DNA from: CAWDMN01 sp963803155
GTDB taxonomy: Bacteria; Acidobacteriota; Terriglobia; Versatilivoradales; Versatilivoraceae
DNA length: 64,000 nucleotides
Assembly (NCBI GenBank): GCA_963803155.1
Contig: CAWDMN010000027.1
Coordinates: forward strand, 1-64,000
Direction of reading: 5' to 3'
The position numbers and the translations under genes are program-made. The notes below the pieces were generated by a model. It was not told the DNA's origin. It saw nothing but the letters and a program-made list of their open reading frames with translations, and searched no databases. Positions 37,241 to 44,845 of this stretch are shown here, piece after piece; positions within the stretch are counted from its first letter, which is position 1, and the number at the start of each line of letters is the position of its first letter.

Positions 37241-38098
37241 ATGAGTGTCGATTTTCTGAAGACTCCAGGTTTGGCAGATCCCACTTTGTCCCTGAATTGG
37301 GAATTGGAACGACTAAAAAACAAGGTGAGTTCAACTTCAGAGTCGAAATCCGAGCAAAGACTATCCGAGCTCAAAGATGCCGCCCAACAGTTTGAGGCCA
37401 TGCTCACGGGCTACCTGCTGAAAGTCATGCGAGCCGCCGTAGATAAATCGGAAGAAGATGGAGAATCCAGCTCCTTTGGAAAAGATGTATATCAAGAGAT
37501 GTTTGATAATGAAATTGCGCTGCACATGGCCCGCACCCAGTCTTTGGGAATTGCCGACATGCTTTATCGTCAGTTGGAGAATCAGGTCAAGGGAGAAAAG
37601 CCTTCCACTCCAGATAAAGCTTCCGATCATGATGCAGATCCGACTCCCGCATCGCAGATTCAATCGGGTGCAAGCATTGCTTCCGCGGTGCAGATCAGTT
37701 CCGGTTTCGGCTGGCGTTCTGATCCTATCGATCGGCAAATCCGCTTTCATCATGGTGTGGATCTGGCGGCATCCAGCGGGACTCCCATACGTGCAATTCA
37801 AGCTGGACAAGTGGTCTATTCTGGAAAAATGGGCAATTATGGCAATACAGTAATTGTGGAGCATCAAAATGGCTACAGGTCTCTTTATGCCCACGCTCTG
37901 GAGAACCACGTCCAAGCGGGGGATGTAGTGAGCGAAGGTCAAATCCTGGGACTCGTTGGAAATACGGGACGATCCACCGGATCGCATTTGCATTTTGAGC
38001 TTCAGAAGGATGGGACCAAAATTAATCCCTTGAACAGTATCGGAATATCGCAACTCAAAGGGCTGATTTCGTCGGGAAAACCACCCAGTTCCACATAA
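37241..38098 (+). CDS. flgJ: FlgJ rod-binding domain fused to M23 (LytM) peptidase
   Basis: The 285-residue protein joins two modules. Residues about 45-115 are the FlgJ N-terminal rod-cap domain (AAQQFEAMLTGYLLKVMRAA; MFDNEIALHMARTQSLGIAD). Residues about 150-275 are an M23/LytM zinc endopeptidase with HHGVD, YAHALE and HLHFE. In enteric FlgJ the second module is a glucosaminidase; here a peptide-cutting enzyme takes its place. All metal ligands appear present, so it is probably active in opening peptidoglycan for the rod. Confidence 0.92.
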   Translation: MSVDFLKTPGLADPTLSLNWELERLKNKVSSTSESKSEQRLSELKDAAQQFEAMLTGYLLKVMRAAVDKSEEDGESSSFGKDVYQEMFDNEIALHMARTQSLGIADMLYRQLENQVKGEKPSTPDKASDHDADPTPASQIQSGASIASAVQISSGFGWRSDPIDRQIRFHHGVDLAASSGTPIRAIQAGQVVYSGKMGNYGNTVIVEHQNGYRSLYAHALENHVQAGDVVSEGQILGLVGNTGRSTGSHLHFELQKDGTKINPLNSIGISQLKGLISSGKPPSST

Positions 38099-38136
38099 GG
38101 CGCATATTTACAATCAGTTAAAACATCATTTTCCCC

Positions 38137-38164
38137 TAATGGGATTTTGGCGGATGGCCGATAA
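38137..38164 (+). promoter_or_regulatory. Sigma-28-like promoter of flgM
   Basis: GCCGATAA at 38157-38164 is an exact match to the sigma-28 (FliA) -10 element. TAAT at 38137-38140 is a weak -35, with 16 bases between them where 15 is usual. It lies 25 bases before the flgM start, as expected for a late flagellar gene. Confidence 0.6.
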
Positions 38165-38189
38165 GAGAAACGAGGAGGACTAGGAACCT

Positions 38190-38504
38190 ATGGCTATAAA
38201 CGGTATTGCCACTAATCCCGTGTCTCCAAAAATTATGCAGGAAGTACAACGCACGAATCTGCCTTCTGACAATTCTCCCAAACCAGCTGCGGCGTATGAC
38301 GCGCGCCGGGGAGATACGGTCTACATCTCGGAACAAAGCAGGGAGTTCATGAAGGTCCGTCAATTGGTGGATCAACTCCCTGATGTTCGGATCGACCGGG
38401 TTAACCGGCTGGCTGATAAAATTGAAAAAGGCGACTATAAGGTGTCGGGAATCAACCTGGCCGACGCCGTGGTTCGAAAAAATATGGTTGACATCCGGGT
38501 ATAA
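38190..38504 (+). CDS. flgM: Anti-sigma-28 factor FlgM
   Basis: The 104-residue protein has a disordered N-terminus and the FlgM C-terminal helices (VRIDRVNRLADKIEKGDYKV, then SGINLADAVVRK). It would hold FliA until it is exported through a finished hook. A strong ribosome site (GAGGAGG) precedes the ATG, and a sigma-28-like site lies upstream, giving the classic self-limiting loop. Confidence 0.92.
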   Translation: MAINGIATNPVSPKIMQEVQRTNLPSDNSPKPAAAYDARRGDTVYISEQSREFMKVRQLVDQLPDVRIDRVNRLADKIEKGDYKVSGINLADAVVRKNMVDIRV

Positions 38505-38579
38505 AGAGGAGAGGAATGGTGGGGTGGCAAGTCCCGGAGATTTCTCTCTCACTTGGAAAAATGCCGGGGAATAATTGTT

Positions 38580-38786
38580 ATGTTTGAGGATATTCATCGG
38601 ATCGATTCTACGATTTTTAAGCCGCAACAAGCGGCTTCCAAGCAACGTTATCAGGGAAATCCCCGCAAGCGACGTGAAACTAATCCGGAGGCGAATGAAA
38701 ATAGCCAGGAAGAAAATCTGGAAAATAATTTGACCTCACCTGCAGAAAAGGCCGAAAGTCATCATACATTAGATTTACAGGCTTGA
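38580..38786 (+). CDS. Small hypothetical protein between flgM and flgN
   Basis: The 68-residue protein is highly polar (Glu/Asn/Lys/Gln-rich) with a charged centre and ends in HHTLDLQA. It starts at an ATG with GGGGAA upstream and stops immediately before the flgN ATG, so it is probably translated in the flgM-flgN message. I do not recognise it. It may be an uncharacterised export-related protein. Confidence 0.55.
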   Translation: MFEDIHRIDSTIFKPQQAASKQRYQGNPRKRRETNPEANENSQEENLENNLTSPAEKAESHHTLDLQA

Positions 38787-39275
38787 ATGAATATGACAAA
38801 TATCGAAGATGAAATGGTACAAGCGTTCCGCCAAAAAATGGATTTGTTCCAACAAATCCGGATGCATATGGACCAAAAAACTATATTGTTAATGACTAAT
38901 CAATTGGACTCCTTGGAAAGGAGTCTGCAAATTGACGCAGAACTGCAGGAAGTAATCGTTGGGCAGGAAAAGCGCCTCCAAGATTGTCGGGGAAAGGTAG
39001 CCGCCCTTTGGGGCCTGGAAATCGATGAATTGGATTGGGTAGCTCTCTCAAGGCATCTCCCGAATCAGGAAGCCATTGAAGTCGAGAATATCCGAAGTTC
39101 CATCAGTCAAATTGTCGAGGATATTCATTACATCAATTTAAAAAATCTCGCTTTGGTCAAGAGCGGACAAATGTATGTTGAAACGCTATTGAATGCCATT
39201 TGGCCTTCGCCGACATACGAGCGGGAAATGACGGGGTGTTTTACTCCTCCTTCGCGATTTTCGATGGAGTGCTAG
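38787..39275 (+). CDS. flgN: FlgN-family export chaperone
   Basis: The 162-residue protein is mostly helical (LFQQIRMHMDQKTILLMTNQ) with the FlgN pattern of early and late amphipathic helices. FlgN protects FlgK and FlgL before export. The identity rests on position between flgM and flgK and on helix pattern, as FlgN sequences diverge strongly. Confidence 0.82.
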   Translation: MNMTNIEDEMVQAFRQKMDLFQQIRMHMDQKTILLMTNQLDSLERSLQIDAELQEVIVGQEKRLQDCRGKVAALWGLEIDELDWVALSRHLPNQEAIEVENIRSSISQIVEDIHYINLKNLALVKSGQMYVETLLNAIWPSPTYEREMTGCFTPPSRFSMEC

Positions 39276-39296
39276 TCCCGGGAGGTTTTGCAAAAC

Positions 39297-40691
39297 ATGT
39301 CAACATTATTTACCAGTCTCGAAATTGGCAGAAAAGCGCTATATGCCCAACAATTTGCGTTGCAAGTGACAGGCAACAATATTGCCAATGTGAATACCCC
39401 AAATTACACGCGTCAAAAAGCTGTCTTGACGCCATCCTACACTGTTCCGACCGCCGCTGGCCAGATGGGAACGGGAGTAGATGTTTTGAAAATTGAAGCC
39501 ATCCGCGATCAATTTATTGAGGCACGCGTACAAAATGTAACGCAAGAACAAAGCAAACAGGAAGCGCTTTCTAATAATTTATCGCAGGTGGAGGCGGTAT
39601 TTAATATTGGAGAACAGGGAATTCAAAACGGCATCACCAATTTTTTCAATAGTTGGTCCGCCTTATCAACCGATCCTGAGTCCGCTTCCTTGCGGAATGG
39701 CGTGGTCACGGCTGCTCAAAATCTGACCTCCAATATAAAAGGATCATACAACCAGTTAGTGGATCTGCAGCAAAACATAAATAAAAACGTCATTGATGCC
39801 GTGAATCAAATTAATTCCCTGGCATCTAATATCGCTGAAATCAATGGCCAAATATCGCTGGCAGATAATACGGGGACAGGCGCCAGCAATTTTCGTGACC
39901 AAAGAACAAGACTGCTCGATCAGTTATCTGGATTAGTGGACATAAACTATTACGAAACTGAAGATGGCAGTTTTACCATTGCGGTGGCCGGTGGAAATAC
40001 TCTGGTGACTGGGGGCCAAGCCAATCCTCTGACCACAACTGCCACGCCTCCGGCGGGCATGGTTCAGATTACTTCTGGATATCAGGATATCACTACATCG
40101 ATCAAGGGAGGGGCATTGGCGGGTTTGCTCGAAACCAGGGATAAAGATATCCCCGATTATCAAGACCGACTTGACACCTTGACACAGAGCTTAATCACCC
40201 AAGTCAATACCGTGCATGCCGCGGGCACCAACATACAAACTCCGCCGGGTACAAACATCAACTTTTTTACCCCAACTGCTGTTGGGTCCAGTCCTGCACG
40301 TTTTTTTTCGGTGAATAACGCCATTCTGACCGACTCCAAAAACATCGCAGCGGCCCAAAGTACTAATCCCGGAGACAATGCGAATAGTCTTGCCATAGCC
40401 GATTTGGCCAATCAAAAACTTTTATCGGGAAACACCGAGACTTTCAGCGAGCACTATGGCTCACTGCAATTCGCCATTGGAAATGATTCTAAAACGGCTC
40501 AATTGGCTAACGATACACAAAGTTCATTGCTCACCCAACTGCAGAACCAACGAGATTCTGCTTCGGGGGTTTCTCTAGATGAGGAGACTGTCGATATGAT
40601 GAAATATCAACGGGCTTATCAAGCTTCATCGCGATTTATCAGCGTAATTGATCAGCTTATGACTCAACTTCTCACATCGTTTGGAACATAG
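39297..40691 (+). CDS. flgK: Hook-filament junction protein FlgK
   Basis: The 464-residue junction protein has the N-terminal FlgK motif (FALQVTGNNIANVNTPNYTR), the GxxxxAxVQ-like central part (DQFIEARVQNVTQEQSKQEA) and the C-terminal helix (DMMKYQRAYQASSRFISVID). I chose the ATG at 39297 with GGAGG 11 bases upstream; a TTG at 39288 is the alternative. Confidence 0.96.
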   Translation: MSTLFTSLEIGRKALYAQQFALQVTGNNIANVNTPNYTRQKAVLTPSYTVPTAAGQMGTGVDVLKIEAIRDQFIEARVQNVTQEQSKQEALSNNLSQVEAVFNIGEQGIQNGITNFFNSWSALSTDPESASLRNGVVTAAQNLTSNIKGSYNQLVDLQQNINKNVIDAVNQINSLASNIAEINGQISLADNTGTGASNFRDQRTRLLDQLSGLVDINYYETEDGSFTIAVAGGNTLVTGGQANPLTTTATPPAGMVQITSGYQDITTSIKGGALAGLLETRDKDIPDYQDRLDTLTQSLITQVNTVHAAGTNIQTPPGTNINFFTPTAVGSSPARFFSVNNAILTDSKNIAAAQSTNPGDNANSLAIADLANQKLLSGNTETFSEHYGSLQFAIGNDSKTAQLANDTQSSLLTQLQNQRDSASGVSLDEETVDMMKYQRAYQASSRFISVIDQLMTQLLTSFGT

Positions 40692-40736
40692 AAAAAATAA
40701 GTCGTAATCGGCCACCATAGAAGTCTGGAGGAAAAA

Positions 40737-41624
40737 ATGCTCAGGATGACAGCGACCATTCAGGCCAGAAGTTTTCTGGAAAATATTATGCAAAATAAAA
40801 GCCGGCTGGATAAAGCCCAGGAAGAATTAACGACCGGAAAAAGAGTGAACCATTTATCCGATGATCCTTATGCGGTTTCTCAATCCACTCAAAATGCCGC
40901 AACGATCGGAGTAAATGAACAATACATTTCCAACAATGACCTCTTGAATAACAAGCTGGCTTTGATGGATACTACGGTGCAAGCTTCCATTCAGAATTTA
41001 GATTACATCAAAACCATTGCCGCACAAGCTTTATCGGGGACCACTACTTCACAAATCCGGCAATCTTTGGCTGATTCAGTCAAGGGGGCTAAAGATCAGG
41101 CCTTATCTTTAGCGAATACTCAATTCAACGGGCGTTACCTCTTTTCGGGAAGCTTAACCAATGTGACTCCCTTTGTAGACACGGGAGCCGGCGTTATTTA
41201 TAATGGAAACACCCAAAATGTCTTTCAGCGTTTGGATCGTTCCACCACAATGCAGACCAATATTACCGGCCAGGAGCTTTTCCAGCAAGGACCTCCGCTG
41301 TTTGACAACCTGGATCAATTGAGGACCGATATCCTGAATAATGATGTAACCGCAATCCAAGCGGACGTGCAAAATATAAATGCGATTTCCGACCGGTTTA
41401 ATACGTATGGATCTCTAATCGGCAATAGCCAACAAATGGTGAGTCAGGTTCAATCGCGGCTAAAGGACCAGAATATTGCCGTCGAGGCTATTGATTCCCG
41501 CTTGATGGACGCGAATCTCGTCGAGTCTACTTCCAATTTCAATCTGGCGAATCAAGCCGTAAATGTTTCTCTATCCTCGCAGGCACGAATTCAACAGCTA
41601 TCATTAATTGACTATTTACAATAA
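40737..41624 (+). CDS. flgL: Hook-filament junction protein FlgL
   Basis: The 295-residue flagellin-like protein has the N-terminal coiled-coil region (NKSRLDKAQEELTTGKRVNH, then LSDDP) and a C-terminal helix (NLANQAVNVSLSSQARIQQL). It connects the hook to the filament. Ribosome site GGAGG precedes the ATG. Confidence 0.95.
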   Translation: MLRMTATIQARSFLENIMQNKSRLDKAQEELTTGKRVNHLSDDPYAVSQSTQNAATIGVNEQYISNNDLLNNKLALMDTTVQASIQNLDYIKTIAAQALSGTTTSQIRQSLADSVKGAKDQALSLANTQFNGRYLFSGSLTNVTPFVDTGAGVIYNGNTQNVFQRLDRSTTMQTNITGQELFQQGPPLFDNLDQLRTDILNNDVTAIQADVQNINAISDRFNTYGSLIGNSQQMVSQVQSRLKDQNIAVEAIDSRLMDANLVESTSNFNLANQAVNVSLSSQARIQQLSLIDYLQ

Positions 41625-41671
41625 GTAGGGCCGCGGCATAGAATTGCCGAAGACACAGAAAGGACCAAGCC

Positions 41672-42124
41672 TTGAAACTGGAAACTTTGACTTTTGGAAC
41701 TCTCGAATTTGAGGAAAAATCCATCCTCCATATTCAAGAAGGGATGCTTGGCTTTCCTCACTTGAAGCATTATCTACTGGTCGAAGATCCGGAGATCCAT
41801 CCTTTCAAGTGGCTTCAATCCATTGATGATCTCTATGTGGCTTTTCCGGTGGTGGACCCGCATCTCTTGTACAAGACTTACTCTTGCTCTTTCGTGCAGG
41901 AGGAATTGAATATGCTGGGCATTGAGAACTCTGAACATGTCGTCACATTGGCCGTCGCGGTCATTTCTGAAGATCCGTCGAAATCCACATTGAATTTGAA
42001 GGCTCCTCTGCTAATTAATCATAAGAACATGTTTGGCAAACAGGTGGTTCTTACCGATTCCTCCTATGATGCGTGGCAACCCATTCTCTCGGAAGATGGA
42101 AGAAGCGCCGCTGCTCATGAGTGA
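41672..42124 (+). CDS. fliW: Flagellar assembly factor FliW
   Basis: The 150-residue protein has the FliW pattern (LHIQEGMLGFPHLKHYLLVE; PFKWLQSIDDLYVAFPVVDP). FliW binds flagellin and sequesters CsrA, so flagellin translation is matched to export. It starts at TTG 41672 and is paired with csrA 92 bases downstream, the usual neighbour. Confidence 0.95.
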   Translation: MKLETLTFGTLEFEEKSILHIQEGMLGFPHLKHYLLVEDPEIHPFKWLQSIDDLYVAFPVVDPHLLYKTYSCSFVQEELNMLGIENSEHVVTLAVAVISEDPSKSTLNLKAPLLINHKNMFGKQVVLTDSSYDAWQPILSEDGRSAAAHE

Positions 42125-42216
42125 GGGCATGGAATCGCCTTGCAAGTGTCGGATGAAATGATATAATCCAAGGCACGTTTGAAGCTTGAACAAAATCAGG
42201 ATAGCGGAACCCAATC

Positions 42217-42501
42217 ATGCTGGTTGTCACCCGGAAAAAAGATGAGAAGTTGATCATCGGCAACGAGATCGAAATTCAGGTGTTGAAAATTAGCAAAGAG
42301 AGCGTGCGCATCGGGATCAAAGCGCCCCAACAAGTTTCCGTTCATCGGTTCGAAGTATACGAGAGTATTCGAGCCGCAAACCTTGCTGCTGCGCAAGATT
42401 CGGGGAAAAAGAAAAGGCTGCTAAGCCACTTGGCCAGACAAATCGCCAATCCTCAATCCGCGCCTTCCGCGGACCACGACTCTGCGGCGGAAAAATCGTG
42501 A
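42217..42501 (+). CDS. csrA: Carbon storage/flagellin regulator CsrA (extended)
   Basis: The 94-residue RNA-binding protein begins with the canonical core (MLVVTRKKDEKLIIGNEIEI; VRIGIKAPQQVSVHRFEVYE). The last ~35 residues are an extension beyond the 61-residue minimal form, rich in Ala/Ser/Arg. C-terminal extensions are known where FliW antagonises CsrA. It ends the flagellar run. Confidence 0.95.
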   Translation: MLVVTRKKDEKLIIGNEIEIQVLKISKESVRIGIKAPQQVSVHRFEVYESIRAANLAAAQDSGKKKRLLSHLARQIANPQSAPSADHDSAAEKS

Positions 42502-43103
42502 TAATTTAACCGCTTTTTGATTTGCTTCCTTCCTGTTTGACAGACGGTCCAGAATTAAGTCCATCACCTTTTTAGAGTGCAGGAGCATGCAATCTTCATT
42601 GGACACGCAAAGGCTATCCCTCTCGCATGGTGTTTTGTAAAGGCGCACAGACATTCCTCATGAAACCAGCCAAGATGGACCGTCTCGTTATTCTTGTGGG
42701 AATCAACGCCTGTAGTGCGTTGCACCGCCGGAGATTTCAAATACTTTGGCTTGCTTTGTGATTAAGCCTGCAGTCTGGATTGTGAGGCGATTCATTGCTT
42801 CAGTGTGCGGATGATACTTGCGCCAATCTCCTGAGCGGGAGAGCCGGATCATGGGATGCCAAAAATCAAGGTGTCAAGAAACGCAAGCTGCCAGCTTGAA
42901 AGCCACGCCGAAAAACTGCGGAAGACAGTCCGCTTTAATTCAAGGCTGGAAGCGTGATTTGTGGCCTTGAGACGTAAGATGCCTATGAACGGCGCATCTT
43001 GCATCGAATTGCCTATATTTTCTTAATCTTTCGTCCGTTTTCTTCCGAAATGTCATTATGGAAGACTGTATTAAACAGTCTTACGGAAGGCTAGGATTAT
43101 CCA
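42502..43103. other. 600-base non-coding interval with several hairpins
   Basis: No gene is supported. The interval has a stem GCGGA/TCCGC near 42918-42933, a 7-bp stem AAGATGC/GCATCTT at 42976-43000 and a perfect 8-bp stem AAGACTGT/ACAGTCTT at 43062-43082 about 20 bases before the next start. None has a clear T tract, so they are not obvious terminators. It could be a regulatory leader or a small RNA; no known riboswitch core was recognised. Confidence 0.45.
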
Positions 43104-44714
43104 GTGATTGACAGTCCTCTACCCTCGTATATCCGAATCATTAAACATCATGGGCAAAATCCCAGTTTGGTCATCATGATGGAACCGCATTCTTATGACG
43201 GTTTCAGTTTAAAAGATGAGGAAATCACTGAGATCATCCGCGGCCATGAAGCTGAAGCTTGGTATCGTGATCGAGAGCAAATGGAAGCGCTGCTCTCCAA
43301 TCAAAATTCCCTCAAGACCACCACGGGTTATACCATTGCCGAACAGCGCGATTGCAAGGTCGAAGTCACTATCTCTCCTGACCGACTCAAAGTTTGGGTC
43401 ACCGTGAAAAAAGCTTTTGGCGGAGTCCCCGTGTCAGAGAAACTGCTTCTTTCAGAACTTGCAAACGCGAAAGTCGTGTATGGAATATTAACGGATACAG
43501 TTCATTCAATTCTCAAAAATGGACATGCGGAGAATATCCTCATTGCGGAGGGAACCTCGCCACTGCCGGGGGATGATGCCTATACGGAGGAATTGATAAA
43601 AGATACCGAAGATAAGGGGAAGCCACATCAGCGGAGTGACGGGACCGTCGATTTTTTTGAACTGGGACTTTTTGTTTCTGTGCACCAGGGAGCAGAGTTA
43701 ATGCGGAAATATCCCGCCAGCCCGGGCGTACCTGGCGTAGGCGTCGATGGGGAGGCCATCCCCTCCACGCCTGGAAAAGATCGGCCCATTAATCTGGGAG
43801 CCGGTGCGGCTTTTTCCGAGTCTGATCCCAATCTCGTGGTTGCCACTATCTCAGGGCAGCCGGTTTTCGGCAAGAACACCGTCAAGGTTGTGCAGAAACT
43901 GGAACTGCAGGATGTCAATTTTAAAACTGGAAACATCGATTTCGAAGGGACGGTTATAGTCCGGGGATCGATCAATCCGGGTTTCAAAATCCGAGCGGGA
44001 GCAGACCTTATTGTCTCTGACACCGTGGAAGGGGCCGAACTAATCGCGCAGGGGAATATCGAACTGCGCGGAGGAGTTTTTGGAAAAAAGCAGGGGCGAA
44101 TCGAAGCGCACGGAAATATTCGGGCTCGTTTTATGGACGGATGCAAGGTCCATTGCGGTGGAGATTTAGAAGTGGAAGATTTGATATCCAATTGCATCGT
44201 TAGCTGTGAAGGAGCTGTACAATTGGGAAAAAAAGGGGGACGCGGGCAGGCCTATGGAGGGAAGATTTCCGCGGTAAAAGGGATCAATGGGAAAATACTA
44301 GGTTCCCCTTCTGAAGTGGAAACGCATGTGGAAATGTCCCCTTCTCCCACCATGCTGGCAAGACAGCTGGAATTGGAAGCTGAGATCTCGAAAAACGAAC
44401 GAAACTTGGACAACCTTGAACGCTCACTGTCTTATCTGCGCCGGGGAATCATGAGGGATGAGGCTCGTATCAACTCTTTTGTGGAAGCCTGCATGTTAAC
44501 CAATGAAAAACTGCAGTCGATGAGGGCGGAATTCGCTGAGATCACGGAAACAATCAGCAGCTATGCCGATGGTCACATCCGCTTTGGACAAGCATTTCCA
44601 GGCACAACTCTTCAATTTGGAAAGAAGAAAAAAATCATCACCACTGTCCTAAAAGATATTTTTCTGGGACCCGAACAATCCGCTCCACCCCACGGTTCCG
44701 CGGCGAAACGCTGA
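43104..44714 (+). CDS. FapA/DUF342 family protein
   Basis: The 536-residue protein has the N-terminal FapA region, a central stretch of beta-helix repeats rich in Gly and short hydrophobic turns (FEGTVIVRGSINPGFKIRAG; AELIAQGNIELRGGVFGKKQ) and a C-terminal coiled coil (about 415-490). Family members are often encoded near motility or polar-growth genes; their biochemical role is unclear. It starts at GTG 43104, after an AGGAT ribosome site. Confidence 0.88.
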   Translation: MIDSPLPSYIRIIKHHGQNPSLVIMMEPHSYDGFSLKDEEITEIIRGHEAEAWYRDREQMEALLSNQNSLKTTTGYTIAEQRDCKVEVTISPDRLKVWVTVKKAFGGVPVSEKLLLSELANAKVVYGILTDTVHSILKNGHAENILIAEGTSPLPGDDAYTEELIKDTEDKGKPHQRSDGTVDFFELGLFVSVHQGAELMRKYPASPGVPGVGVDGEAIPSTPGKDRPINLGAGAAFSESDPNLVVATISGQPVFGKNTVKVVQKLELQDVNFKTGNIDFEGTVIVRGSINPGFKIRAGADLIVSDTVEGAELIAQGNIELRGGVFGKKQGRIEAHGNIRARFMDGCKVHCGGDLEVEDLISNCIVSCEGAVQLGKKGGRGQAYGGKISAVKGINGKILGSPSEVETHVEMSPSPTMLARQLELEAEISKNERNLDNLERSLSYLRRGIMRDEARINSFVEACMLTNEKLQSMRAEFAEITETISSYADGHIRFGQAFPGTTLQFGKKKKIITTVLKDIFLGPEQSAPPHGSAAKR

Positions 44715-44845
44715 TGGGCGAATCAAGTCTTGGGCCGCTGCGATATGCCTGCTTATTCTGCCGGCGCAATTGATCTCCTCTCAATATAGTTTCCGCGCAG
44801 ACCGGCCCGATGCAAAACTCGCCAAGACGAATCGTCAGAATAGAT

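Noticed and set aside
42130..42160. A sigma-54-like match before csrA
   Set aside because: The spacing between GG and GC is 9, not 10, and csrA reads well as part of the fliW unit.
42850..42990. Possible c-di-GMP riboswitch after csrA
   Set aside because: The conserved core of the GEMM class could not be found; only unrelated short stems are present.
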